From Ctena decussata (lineage: Eukaryota; Mollusca; Bivalvia; Lucinida; Lucinidae), in contig OZ022499.1 in assembly GCA_963989385.1 (NCBI GenBank), positions 52,627,757 through 52,691,756 on the forward strand: a stretch of DNA of 64,000 nt. Reading direction: 5' to 3'. The notes below the pieces were generated by a model. It was not told where the DNA came from. It saw only the letters and a list, made by a program, of their open reading frames with translations, and searched no databases. Every line of letters starts with the position of its first letter. The stretch's first letter is position 1. Both the position numbers and the translations under genes were made by a program. Of the stretch, positions 11,646-24,900 are shown piece after piece.

Positions 11646-12540
11646 TGTCTGTGTCTGTGCCACTGAATGCCACTGTAGGCTTTGAATTCTCCCTCCTCTT
11701 TTGCCACACCGATGTGACGTACGTCTTGGATGCCATCTTGACGTCTGCAATGAATGTAGACTTCCTGTCGCCTGTGAAGGTTTCTGCGTCCTTCGCAGCA
11801 GCCTTTGCTAGGTGGTCAGCAATCTCGTCACCAGCTATGGCTATGGCGCTGTGTCCTCGGGTCCAGTCGATCTGTACTGAAAAATAGGGTTTTCTTTTTG
11901 AAGATGTCAATTCCTTTTTGGATATTCCTCACAATGTCTCTATAGCTGGTGTCCTTCTATACTAGCGCACATGTAAGTATGCCGACATGGGTTCAAGGTC
12001 ATAAAACTTGAGAATAATCTCAAACTCAAAATAAAGCACACTGACTGGCTGCTTCCGAGCATGTGCTCGGATGCAACCAATCAGTGTGCTTTATTTTGAG
12101 TTTGAGAATGTACTAGAGTTTTATAACCTCGGGACCTGACTGGCTGTCACTGAAAATCTTCAGCAGCTAATAAGGTATGGATGACGTAATCCACCACTTG
12201 TAGTATGGCCATCAGTTCCCCAAATAGAATGGAGCCTCTCTTGCAAACCGGTCTCTTCAGGCGTCATGTCTCGTGGTTACATGGATAGACAATTGCCCCT
12301 GCACCTCATGGGCCTGGATAAAGGAGCAGCTGCAATTGAAGAAGGCAAAGGCTGTTCCTTCTGGGGCCTCCATCATAAAGCTCAGTACCATCTCTTTACC
12401 CAGTTCTTGCTGCTCTACGGTCCGGGACTTGGATGAACCCAGTCTGCTGCAATAAGTTGGGGTCTTTGTGGACATGAATAAGCTGTCTTTCTCGAACTTC
12501 ATCTCTTGTTCCATTCTGATGTCTATGTCGGCGAGCTTCT
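11645..12540 (-). pseudogene. LINE RNase H domain fragment, 5' piece of the split LINE
   Basis: Minus-strand translation with frame breaks gives APEGTAFAF, then GAGAIVYPCNHET, then RPVCKRGSILFGELMAIL, then IDWTRGHSAIAIAGDEIADH and LAKAAAKDAETF. These are successive motifs of a retroelement RNase H (TDGS region, GELxAI, RGHxxIxGNExAD). The copy has stops and frameshifts and is interrupted by a palindromic MITE at 11995-12132. Confidence 0.65.
11995..12132. mobile_element. Palindromic MITE, TATAAAACTTGAG family (copy 1)
   Basis: The element is about 138 bp and nearly a perfect inverted repeat. The arms read ataaaacttgag, then ctcaaactcaaaataaagca, with an accaatcagtgtgc core. It interrupts the LINE RNase H fragment and is closely related to 15859-15995. 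Confidence 0.7.
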
Positions 12541-12603
12541 TCGTGTCTTCAGAGTAAGTCTTAAACTTTCTTATCTCATTTTTCTATTTTATTTTTGTTT
12601 ATC

Positions 12604-12646
12604 TATCTATTTTTTTTTTTTTTGAGGGAGGGGGGGGGGGGGGGCG
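12604..12646. repeat. Adjacent poly-T and poly-G tracts
   Basis: About 16 T followed closely by about 20 G (one A inside). It marks no recognised element. Confidence 0.8.
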
Positions 12647-13132
12647 CACTGGTAAAACCTGGCTTTCTCACATGTTATTGGGGATGGAGACCTATGGTGG
12701 GTGAATTTGACCGAAGATCGAAGGTGCCATTAATCTTTCTTGTTTTTTCAAACCACTTTTACGTGAGGTTCAATGATGTTTTATAGCTATTCATTGTCAT
12801 TAACAATGACAAAACTATGGTAAAAATCTTTCTCTCCGTCAGTGTATATACCGGTTTCGATTTAAACAAAAAATCACGTAAAAAGGCTCGTCCTTTCACC
12901 GATTACCTTATCTCTAAGCAGTCCATGCCAGTGATATGGATTTCTTAAGGCATGTGTGTATAGCCAATGCCCAGACAAGCCTGCGCCTATTCACAAATTG
13001 TCCAGAGCATGGCAGTTCACACCAATACGGATTTGCTGTTGGAGCTTTTGCGCAAACTATCCTAGGCTTTTGCAGTCCCTAAATGTCTTATCACATTTTC
13101 TCACTATCTGACTTAGATGTTCAACTTTATAT

Positions 13133-13373
13133 GAGCCGCGACAAGACAAAACCAACAAAGTGGCGTGCGTCCACCAAAGACTCAGATCAGCCTGGGCATC
13201 CGCCTAGTCTGATCAGAGTCATCACTGTGCGCTTAAAGGTTAACTAAGGATCGAAACTGCCTTCATGCCGACAGCGAATACTCTACATGTAAACATACTG
13301 GTTGGATAGCCAGGCTGATCTGAGTATTCGCTGGGCGCACATGCCTTTTTGTTGGTTTTGTCGTGTCGTGCTC
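13133..13373. mobile_element. GAGCCGCGACAC palindromic MITE, copy 1 (upstream of the vWA gene)
   Basis: This 241-bp element starts gagccgcgacaagacaaaac and ends in the near inverse. The interior has paired modules built on actcagatcagcctgggc and its complement. It ends 106 bp before the start codon of the vWA gene, so it lies in the promoter or 5' UTR. Confidence 0.75.
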
Positions 13374-13479
13374 GTATCAGTCTTATCTTGTCTTGCTCCA
13401 TTTTCACCCCCAATGACGACCTAAATGAAAGCCATTATTCACAGAAGACCATAAATATATGCCAAAGCTTTGACAGAAT

Positions 13480-13537
13480 ATGGCTTCACTGACATTCTTT
13501 ATTTTCTTGGGTATCATCTCCACAGCATCATGCCAAG
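13480..13537 (+). CDS. Exon 1: start codon and signal peptide
   Basis: The exon encodes 19 residues beginning MASLTFFIFLGIIS and ending STASCQ, then a phase-1 donor (AAG|gtaaga). The hydrophobic core, with small residues (S-T-A-S) near the likely cleavage point, fits a secretory signal peptide. The next exon continues in frame. This ATG was chosen because it starts the hydrophobic stretch and lies just downstream of an A/T-rich TATA-like string near 13452. That string is about 28 bp before the ATG, so either the 5' UTR is very short or the string is not the promoter. Confidence 0.75.
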
Positions 13538-16500
13538 GTAAGATAGACATGCATTATTTTACATTTTGCTTTTTTTGCAACCCATCTTTTGGTTCAACAT
13601 TCATTCAGTTACAGACTTTTTTTCGTAATTCTATCTCCGTACATTGGCTTCATTAAATAGAATTATTTTATATTGATCAGCTTTTATGGATAAGAGTTGA
13701 AAATACTCAGAAAGTGTTATATTTTATTTTTCCCTTTGGAAAAGGATATGCTGGTTGTGTTATTTATTTTTATTTTCCTTTTTTATCTTTCTTTTGGACC
13801 TTACAGGTCTGACATTAACTAGTCAACATTTCCTTCTTTTTTCTTTTCTACCTTATTCTCTTTTAATTCTTAACAGCGTACAATAAATGGTGTTCCATTG
13901 CACACAGGTTTTCATTATCATCCTACCCTTGTCTCGGTTTGACTGAGATATTGTTGAAAGGGACGTAAAACTTAATCTCTTTGTTTCTTTCTTTCTTTCA
14001 TTATATATTTATTTAGTTCATTTGTTTTATTTTTATTTGGTTTGCTGTCTTTCGCATGTGCTCCAGACAAACCAAAGCAATTATTCCATGTTATATCAGC
14101 TTGTTGAAAGTGGACAATTATACACTGGCTTAAGACATAGTATAACGTCTGGAAGTCATCTTTAAATCAGATTCACAGGGATTAGCAGAATATAAATAAC
14201 ATTGCTCATCATTGTTCCCTAAAGTTTTTTTTCAAACGAGTCAAACCACGAAAAATAGGCCTATAAAGTATGCAATATCCAAAGCCGAGGCCAACCTCAT
14301 CTTTGCAAGCCAAAGGTACTAAGTCCATTTTGTTCCTTACGTAAGGAACAAAGTGGATTTATTACCCTTGGTTTGCGAAGATAAGGTCAACCTGCACATT
14401 TACACATAAAAAAAACGATGTCTTTGCTTTACGCTTAAACCTCTAGAACTTCAGACAATTTCAGGACTGGCCAAAATAGCTAGAAAAATCGTGAATTATA
14501 AGTTTACGGGTGATATTTGTTCATCATCACAAAAATAAGACTGTTGCTACCCAGTAGGCACATGACGTCGAAATGGCGTCATACTGGCGTCGATGCTACA
14601 TACTGACGTCGCATCGACGTCAATACGACGTCATTTCAACGCCATGTGCCATGGCGTACCCGCTGGGTAATCATGAGAGAAATGTATTTTTTTCTGATAT
14701 TTTTTTTCAGCCTCAAGCGGCAACGGAACACAAGGTATGGTAATATGTTATATTATATTCTTAGCAAAGAAATACAAGGATTTCTTGCCAATATAAATAT
14801 ACTATTTCCCAGGTCTCCGATTATAGATTGGTTACCTCTCTATAATATTCAGAGATTGGCTACTGATGTATTACTTGTATACCCTTTACCTATATATCAT
14901 GCTCTGTTGACTTTGGAAATTTTATGTCAACCTGGCATCCATGATAATATGGACAAGAGCATTCAAGTGCATTTCTCACTAACTATACCACCTACAAACA
15001 TCAGACATGGCATTAAATGTTTTCTTAAGCTGGTGTCCCCGATTGTTTGCCTACTTTATACCTTTAACCTATATTTTTATATAACTGCATCTTTTCTAGT
15101 TTGTAAGTCCAATTTGCTCACATTTCTACATAAATTCATCAGACGTAGTATACTCTTTCCTCTAACCATGGTATTTACTACTGAGAAAGCATAAGGCAGG
15201 TGCGATATAGCATTCCGCGGAATTCTTGTTATTATAGAAGGGTTAAAATGAAAACACAATAAATCAAACAGCACTGAACATAAAACAAATGCAACCGAAG
15301 TCTTCAATCCATGGATTAAGACTTTCAGTGAGTGGCTATTTTTAATCTCATGTTTGAAAGTTTTGAATCCGTGGATTTAGACTCTTGAAGGAGTGGTTAT
15401 TTTCATACTTAAGTTAACAAGTCTAAATTTTTTGAAGCTAGGTTTTGAGAGGATAAAATCTAGAATTTAAAATTTAAAGCCTAGGACAAACCATTTTAAA
15501 CCTGGTTTGGAGATCTAACCTAGGTCTGCATTTGGCTTGCCATAGCATAAATCTGTTTTTTTTTACACAGGCTGTGCTCACAACAAAGCTGATATCGTCT
15601 TCTTGCTGGACGCCTCCGCTAGTGAAGGCAGCACTAACTTCCATAAACAACTACAATTTGTGGAAAAGTTCGTCCAAGCCTACGACATCGGACCTAACAA
15701 AGTTCAAGTGAGCGTGGTAACCTTCGCCTCATCCCCACACAACGCCTTCTATCTCAACACGTATCATGACAAAACTTCATTGTTACAAGCTATTGCACGG
15801 GTATCCTATGTATCAGGTAAAGTATCGGGAAGATTTCAGCATATAATAATTAAGGCCCAGGGGTTATAAAACTTGAGTACATTCTCAAACTCAAAATAAA
15901 GCACACTGATTGGCTGCTTCCCAGCACATGCTCGGAAGCAGCCAATCAGTGTGCTTTATTTTGAGTTTGAGATTATTCTCAAGTTTTATAACCTCGAACA
16001 AAATTATATTTTTCAATGCACTTTTTCATGTATGTACTCTGATGGCATTTTTGATTATTTTTACTATTCATTAAATTAAGTGTAAATGATTTCATGCTTG
16101 TTTTTGTTAATAAAATTAATTCAAATACAATGAAATAGCATAACCTTGACAGACTGTGTACATGATACTCCTGATATGTGTATTATTGTATCATACAAGG
16201 GTTCTCAGTTAGCGGCATTTAGAAAGCAGCTGGGTCTGTGGGTTAAGGGGTGGGTGGGGGGGAGGCGGAGAAAAATATATTACCATTATAAGCTATTCAG
16301 TCTGGGGACTTATGGATTTCCATCACTTATATTTGTGGTGGTTAACCATGCACTATTAATGAACTGACATGATGGCTTATCATAACATAGTTACTGAATT
16401 TTTTACCACAAGATGTCACTACATGTCCGTAGGATGAAACGTGATGGAAAGCCATAGCGTTGGGTTCTTCTGGTGTTTTGGCTGACCATAACGAAGGCAA

Positions 16501-18858
16501 AAAAACCAAGCAATTTTCTGTCGAGTAACTGCTGCAGAACCTTGAGTAACTCATACAGTTAGCATCCGTTTCAAAAAAGCAAGCATTGTAGACAATTTTG
16601 ATCGTAAGACTTTATAAAATATAGAAAGTAAACTTGTATTTTTTCTTGGAAATGAAACAAGTCAAATGCAAAGCAATATTTGCCTAATTTTGACCATAAT
16701 TCTGCAGAAATAACCAAAATACAGACTGTTTATACTGAGAATAGTTCAGGGCTGGACCAAATATAAATTTCAAGTGTGAATAAGTCATATGGAACACTGC
16801 CAGTGGATTAAATTGCCATTTTAGTGAGTTGGACTGAAAAAATGTAAGAGGTATGACTGACCATCACAAATGTGCGTGATGGAAAACAGTAAGTCCCCAT
16901 ACTGATAAATGAGTATAACGTTGCAGGTGGAACAACAACCAACACCGCACTGAAATATGTAAGGCAAAACAGCTTCCTACCCCAACACGGAGGACGGTAT
17001 GGTGTACCCCAGATTCTGGTCGTGATGACGGACGGACAGTCGTCCAACCCTCCTAGTACTAAGACTGAGGCCAGCATTGTACATGCAACCGGTATCAAGG
17101 TATTGTTGAACACCTGATTAACCCTTTATACCCATTAATGCCTAGCGTCCTATAGATGGGGCATAAACAAACAGTGCAGACCCAGATCAGACGCCGCAAA
17201 ACGCGGCGTCTGATCAGGGTCTACACTATTTGTATAGGACAAATGAGTATTTTTCATCTAAATGAAATATAAATGACAAAAATAAAATAAACAAATACCC
17301 CTTAATTGACTAATGGACTCATCCATTTGATAAGGATAGAATAAAGCGCTGGGCATAAATCGATTCAGCTACATGGCAACACCACATGGCAACACCTCCA
17401 TGTTTTTCTGTCATTTTATAAATGAAAACAACTTTTGTGACTTCCTGTATACTTTCCTATAGGCGACGAAGTCCTTCCAAAATGGGATCTTCTCTTAGAA
17501 ACGACTTTAAATTGTGCCTTGAGATGCAAATTATTTTCTTAAAGAGTTGACCCCCATCGAGAAGGGATGCAAAACAGAACATGCAGTGTTGCTTCCCCTG
17601 AAAGTGTACCAAGTTACCTTAAGTTGCTGAAAATTCCTTGATGCAGCCTTTTGGACTTGAATTTAGACTAGTGCATCAATTAAACAGAGGATATTTTACA
17701 AAAACAACATGAAAAACTGTAGCTCCTGAGTAGAATCTGCTTCGTCTGAGCTCACACTGTTTGTGACTTAAGGCTAAATATTGGTCGTATGTTAAAAGGT
17801 GCTTGTAACAAAGAAATAATGCTTGCTTTTGGCGATTAGCGAGGTATATTTCTGGACTCTGTTCGTTAAATGTACCAGCTCTTATTCTAAAAAAAAATCA
17901 CCATGCATACGGTTATAGCCATACCAAAGTAATGTTAAAGGTATCCAGTAGAGTTTTGGCCGTGGGGTCGTGGGGTTGAAATTAGTAGGCCTAAATGTGA
18001 AAAAGAATCTGTAAATATGACACGAACATAATTAGGTAACAGTCATACTCCATATTAAACAATCGCCTTCATTTCCTCTAGATTGGGTGTATCTATATAC
18101 TACTCAGCGGGCACATCGAAATGACGTCCTACTGACGTCAATACGATGTCCTGTGCCTGCTGGGTAGTTTCTTGTCATTATACTTTCGAGAGACATATAC
18201 ATATAATTATGTACGTCAAAGAATAAAAGATAATATAACAAAGCTCCCAGCAAAAGAACTGACATTTTTGCTTTTCGCTTGTCTTGCCTTGCTTTGTGTG
18301 CCGCCTATATAATTTCCTTTCCCTTTGGTGTTTAATCAATTGTTTCAGTTCCCCATAACAATAAATTTGAGCCGCGACACGAGAAAACCAACAAAGTGGT
18401 TGTGCACACAGCGCAGAATCAGATCAGCCTGGGCATCCACCCAGTCTGATCAGACTCTTCGCTAAGCGCTTAAAGGGTAGCTAAGGACCTAAGCTATCTC
18501 CATTCGGACAGCAAAGACTCTGATCAGACTGGGCGGATGCCCAGGCTGATCTGAGTTGGCACTGGGCGCACAATCACTTTGTTGGTTTTGTCGTGTCACG
18601 GCTCGCATAGGCCTACTTTCCCTAAAGCAAGCTTTCAATAACTACTGGAAGTGTCATAAATTACAGGTTATTGCAATTGGTATTGGATCAGGTGTCCACC
18701 AGGATGAGTTGAAGGCGATCGCCACTGATGATCAACATGCATTTACAGTCGCAAATTTTAATGCCCTTGCCTTATCAAGCTTGCAGTCGGAGATACAAAA
18801 CGCTGCATGTAAGTATGCCACCATATAGCCGCATCCTGAAAAAATAAAACTACATGAA

Positions 18859-18917
<59 letters not shown>

Positions 18918-21900
18918 AACGGATCTGGATGTAAGCAGACACTCTATCAGGGAAAGAAACTCTTGCAGCTTGTTTTTGCTCTTTTCTGAGCGCCAGTGAC
19001 GCCAATGGCAGAATTTGCTAACAGCATAATGGCAGAATTTGCTGACAGCATAGACAGCGCCAGTGACGAAAAGGGCAGAATTTGCTTACAGCATAATGGC
19101 AGAATTTTCTAACAGCATAGATAGCGCCAGTGACGAAAATGGCAGAACTTGCTCACAACATAGATCTTGATGAGGCGGCTCATAATGAGCCGCCTCATCT
19201 AGATCTACACTGTTTGCCCTCTCGTTTTTGAGTTCTCAATATGATATAGCTTGGATGAGACATATTTTGAAAATTTTCAGACATAAATTTTGTCGTCTGC
19301 TTTATGGCGCTTAAAGAGTTAAAGAAAGGAATTCTCTCCTATTCGAGTAGACCCCATTTCGGGGTTCGTTGTTAAGAGAAACAAAGAGTTACACAAGTTG
19401 TTCCCCTTTGTAAAAGATGCGGAGATAAATATCGGTGTACCGATACAGACTGCACACGCACATAAAAGTTAAAAACATGCATAGCTCATTCAATGCTCTC
19501 AACATGCATAGCTCATTCAATGCTCTCAACATGCATAGCTCATTCAATGCTCTCAACATGCATAGCTCATTCAATGCTCTCAACATGCATAGCTCATTCA
19601 ATGCTCTCAACATGCATAGCTCATTCAATGCTCTCAACATGCATAGCTCATTCAATGCTCTCAACATGCATAGCTCATTCAATGCTCTCAACATGCATAG
19701 CTCATTCAATGCTCTCAACATGCATAGCTCATTCAATGCTCTCAACATGCATAGCTCATTCAATGCTCTCAACATGCATAGCTCATTCAATGCTCTCAAC
19801 ATGCATAGCTCATTCAATGCTCTCAACATGCATAGCTCATTAAATGCTCACAGCATGCATAGCTCATTAAATACAAGAAAGAGATAGAAAGTGGTGTAGA
19901 AGACCGTGCCATTTGATCATTGAAGTTGGAAATGTGCAGTTAGATGTGGACACTTAGGCCTATTAGTTTAATGAAATGTTTATATCTCCATTTTTCCGCC
20001 ATTTGTTACCAAGGGAAAGAGCTTTAGTGATTTTCGTTTGCTTCCTTGGATAGCAGTACCGTGGAAAAAACCGGTCTAGACGTATCTTTTCATAGCGGAG
20101 TAGTGATTTCTTTTCTTTAAGAACTGACCTGCACAAAAATGGAGGTACACAGTTGCTTCTTTATTAGGAAGTGCACCAATTCGCCTTAAAAATATCAGCT
20201 ATCATTACATATGATCGAATTTTGACAAAACTGCGCATCGATGTATAAACGCAGTGTTTGCCCTACGAATAAGACAATTTTCAGTTAGTTAGGGTAAGCT
20301 TCTTTCCGTTAAAATTGCACTCAACATTTTTTTTCTGATCGCTCGATGGCACCGCAGCTGATCAACTAAACAAAGTGACATTCCAGCCTGTTTGAATGAA
20401 TTAACCATTTTTTCTTTGCTTTTTTTGTTTCACATATGCCTTAATACTTTTTGCAAAGCCCTCATGTGATAACTGTTGCACAGAAAATGACACCCCACCC
20501 ACTATTGTGGACCATACAATGGCATAATCAGCCATGCTTCACTCAGTCGCAGGACAATTGTTGACACCCAAAGCCCACAGATTTACCTAGAGGGCTTGCA
20601 GATGATCACTGTCAGTTTCAACTGAATACCTGCCAGCCGTTAAGATTTTCTGCTATTCTTCCTTGAAAAATGGACACTAGTATTTTGACAGTTAAACTTC
20701 GACCTTTCTAAATGCAGCCATAGTTTCGCATCTATGCCGAACAGTTTTTGGATGGTTTTTGAGGTTGGAAATGAATTCAGTTTTTACTTTCCTGACACAT
20801 GTTCACTCAAAACGAGAAAAAGTTTCCTGCATATCAGGAGATAAAAATAATTTATAGCCCAAGATTCAAGCCTACCCACAAATATCAGCAATTTTGTCAC
20901 TGCCAAAAGCGCGAAATTGTGAATCGCAACCTAAAGGCATTGAGTTTTACTTTCGTAAGCAGGAAATTATGTCGACAACACCGGTAAACCAACCTGTAAC
21001 AGAAAGCTTAAAAGTCAGGTGGTCGGATTTAATATCGGTTAACCAACATGAGGGCTTAAATTGGCTCTTCTGGGATAAGTCCTTGCCTGTACCACTGAAT
21101 CAAGCGTACATGTATAACTAGAGCGACAGACTGGTGAACATGGTTCCTGCATGTTGGTATAGGATGTAAGAAATATGACTTTAAATGCTGCCGTTTTATG
21201 TAATGGGGCACCGTCATGCAACCTTGCATAATGATTTTATTCCATAAGTTTTTTTCCTTTATAGGTGTTAGCGAAGTGATCGGTAAGTTTTTTTTTCTAA
21301 AGATAAACATGTAGCTCGTATTTAGCTGTATTTTCAGTTTTCCTTAGTCAAAAAATCAGATGATAGAAATCAAGCATGGACTACATTTAAGCTTGTAGCT
21401 TTTTTCTTACAAATTGCACCTTGAGTTGTGGTGAATATCATTAGGACAACTTATGATAATTCTTTGACTATAATGAGCTGCTGCAAAACAGTGAACATAT
21501 GTGTTTGATGAAACATTTTGTTGAAATAAAAAACAAAATGAATCTGGTAAATAAGTGAATTAGTGTATTCTGGAGCTGCTTAATTCGGCCAAGAGCATTG
21601 ACCGAGTTACCCAACTGCTTTGTGAATTGATTTTGATAGTTTGTTTGACGCTAAATAATGATGTATGAATGATGAATCGGGCTAAGAGATGTAAATGTCA
21701 AAGTGGGTTTCATAAGTAATAATTTCATACGTTCCCTTGCACTGACTAAAGCGGAACTAAGTATTCGCATTGCTTTGAAATGAGCGCAGTATTATTCTAA
21801 AAGAGCCAGGAAAAAAGGTTCACTATAGTGAAGTATAAGAATACATTTAAGACAAACATACAACACTAAACAGTTGCTGTATTGCAGCTAAAAGAGATAT

Positions 21901-24900
21901 GATAACTCTTTTGGAAGCCAGAAACGCACCAAAGACTTGAACTAGCAGCCTGTTTCATAGAGTTTGTTCATGAACTGCACACTGTTCATGCCACTTTGCA
22001 ACGGCTTCAGCGGAAGTCAATTTTCGAAATCTCTAAATGAGCCCAATACAGCATGAAACCAAAGGAATAAAATACTTAAATTGATCAGAATGTATTTAAT
22101 ATCGTCTCTTGGAATAAATATTTTCATACTGCAGTAAAATATTTTCAGTATTTCATTTTCAGAGAATTGTGACAATAAGCAAGCGGATATTGTTTTTGTA
22201 CTTGATGCTTCTGGTAGTGAAGGGAGAACTAACTTCCAAAAACAAATAGACTTTGTCAGAAATGTTACAGACAAGTAAGCATGTATGAGCCGCGACACGA
22301 CAAAACCAATAAAGTGGAATGTGCGCCCAGCAAAGACTCAGATCAGTCTGGGCATCCGCTCAGTCTTTGCTGTCCGCACTGAGCTACAGAGGGTGGACAA
22401 AAGTGTTCGTTAAATAGTGACGTTGCCGTTCACTTCAGTGCATTTCCACTTTTGCTGAAAAATTATTTATATCAGAAACATAAAATATACCATCATGAAA
22501 ATTATACTAATGTGTAGCTAAATGATTTATGCAATATACAAATTTTTGTACGTTTGTGATCTCTAGTTGCAAAGTTGTGATTATTTGAAGATCACGTAAT
22601 TTATTAGAAAATCCTGTTTCCATTGACGTCAATGGTGACGTTAGCAAAATTTAACGCAAGAAAATACCTAATTGAGGTTAAAATTATGCCAAGTAGTAAC
22701 CATAGATATCAGGAAACCAAGAAATTTAATAATATTGCAGAAATAATATAGATAGACATTGGTGCAATTTTCATGTTGGTATCTATTATACTTTTCTCAC
22801 AATAATTTTAGCGCTAAAAGAAAAAATGCATGTAAGTCAATGGCAACGTCACGATTTAACGAACACTTCTGTCCACCCTCTGTAGCTTATACATATATTC
22901 TTAGCTACCCTGTAAGCGCAAAGGGAAGGCTCTAATCAGGCTGGACAGTTACCCAGACTTCCCTGGGCGCACATGCTACTTTGTTGGTTTTGTCGTGACA
23001 CGGCTCGTATACTCTCTTCTTCGAATTGAATATGACACCGACAGGCTCTGTGCAATGAGGTGGATGCTATGCATTCGTTCCCTTGAGCCGCATTGTAAAC
23101 ATCGTTATTAGAATTGGACAAAAAAGTACCAGTACATCATGGCACGACACAGATGGAATATAAAAGAAGGAATATTTAATTCGCCAGTACTTTTAACGGT
23201 GGCGCTCATAGAAAAAGTGCTCTATCTTCGGCTATATTATTTAATATTATAATATAAACGAAAACCTTTTTAATGACAAGTTGTCTTTTTTACTTAATGA
23301 TTTTTTTCTTAGCGGGAACAATAAGCTATAAGTATGTCCTTTTTAATTACAAAAGACGCGCCATTCCAGAATCCTTCAGATGGTGGTGATTTCTAAAATT
23401 AGAGAAAACTTATGTTTTTTAGGCATAACCAAAATGCGCATACTCAGACCGGATTGTGCACAATGTGACATGCGGCTTATATAACACACTCGCTCTTGTG
23501 AATTAGACAAATACTGTTTTCTTTTTACAGGTTTACCATTGGTCCAAACAATATTCAAGTGAGCGTCGTAACGTTTTCAACTAATTCTTACAACGAGTTT
23601 TTTCTGAATGCATACCATACCAAGACTGCGATTGATAGGGCTCTGAACAACGTGTCTTACTCAGGGGGAACAACTCATACAGAGAAAGCTTTGCAGTTTG
23701 TTCGACAAAACAGGTTGGTTTTACTAAATTATCTATCAACAAATTCCGAATTTTCCTAATACTGTTCACTCCATGCTGTCTTAAATTTCGATATTTGCTC
23801 TGCACATGCACAAGAGAATGCTTACATACTGAGTGTTTTCTCTTTCTACTTTTTGCATTCATTAAACTTTATGAAGTGGTATAGCATAATGAGTTGGTAT
23901 GCCATAAAATAAATTAAGTTTCTCATGCCCAAGGTCAGAGTCACAGTCATGTGTCCGAACGGACTCGAAACTGCTGAAGCGAATTTCATCAAACTTCACA
24001 GAAAGATAAAACGTAATCAGAAGGTATGTTATGCGCAGAATTTAGGCTACAATTCCCAAGATCAAGGTCACAGTAAGGGGTCAGATTCATAATTTATCCC
24101 CATGAATAGGCAAAACCACTGAAGCTAATATTATCAAACTTCACAAAAAAGTAATATAAAGTAAAATGGTAAGTTATGTCAGGTGCAAGATTTAGATTCC
24201 CACACTCAATGCCAAGGACATAACACAGTTTGGTCTGTGGTCGAATTATTTCTGCATGAATATGCTTAATCTTCTGAAGTGCATTTGACTTCAGACAAGT
24301 AAAGCAAAATTAGGAAGTATGTCATGTACAAGATTTAGGCTCCATGCCGATGGTCAAGGACACAACTAGGGGTCAGATGGCAGTTTAAGGGGCACTCGAG
24401 GGCATTTGCTACATACTGTAGCATTTCTTATTTTATTATTATTTATTTATTTATTTATTTATTTTGCTTCAAACTCTTATGTATTACTTGACGGTGCAGC
24501 GGGTTTAACAACACGTATTGTGCAGTGAGGTACGTTTGATGCAATGTCTTATGTGTAACTTCATGTGTAGCTTTTTAGCACAAAATGGCGGCCGTGGGGT
24601 AACAAAGATAGTTGTTGTGCTGACAGATGGACAATCTACTTCTCATACAGCTACAGTTTCAGAAGCTACCCAGCTACATCATACTGGAGTTAAGGTAGTT
24701 TTTTACTTATTATATCTAAGACAACAAGAAAGTACTACAAACGGCCGTGTAGTTTCAAACGAAACAATTAATGACTAGGGTTGACGCAAAATGTCAAGAG
24801 TCAACAGAGTGCAATATCCGTTTATACCATTTTATCATATGACGTCGCATCTGAGAGTGTAATAAAGCCATGCATAAAAAACGATCATCCACTAGTGAAT

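Noticed and set aside
14646..15194. 182-codon plus-strand open frame, the longest in the window
   Set aside because: It lies across exon 2 and intron 2 of the vWA gene in another frame. Composition is AT-driven (I, L, F, Y, K) with no recognisable domain, and the in-frame splice model explains the region better.
19389..19887. Repetitive proteins such as NMHSSFNAL or MLRALNELC repeats
   Set aside because: These are translations of the 27-bp minisatellite, open on both strands only because the unit length is a multiple of three. It sits within an intron.
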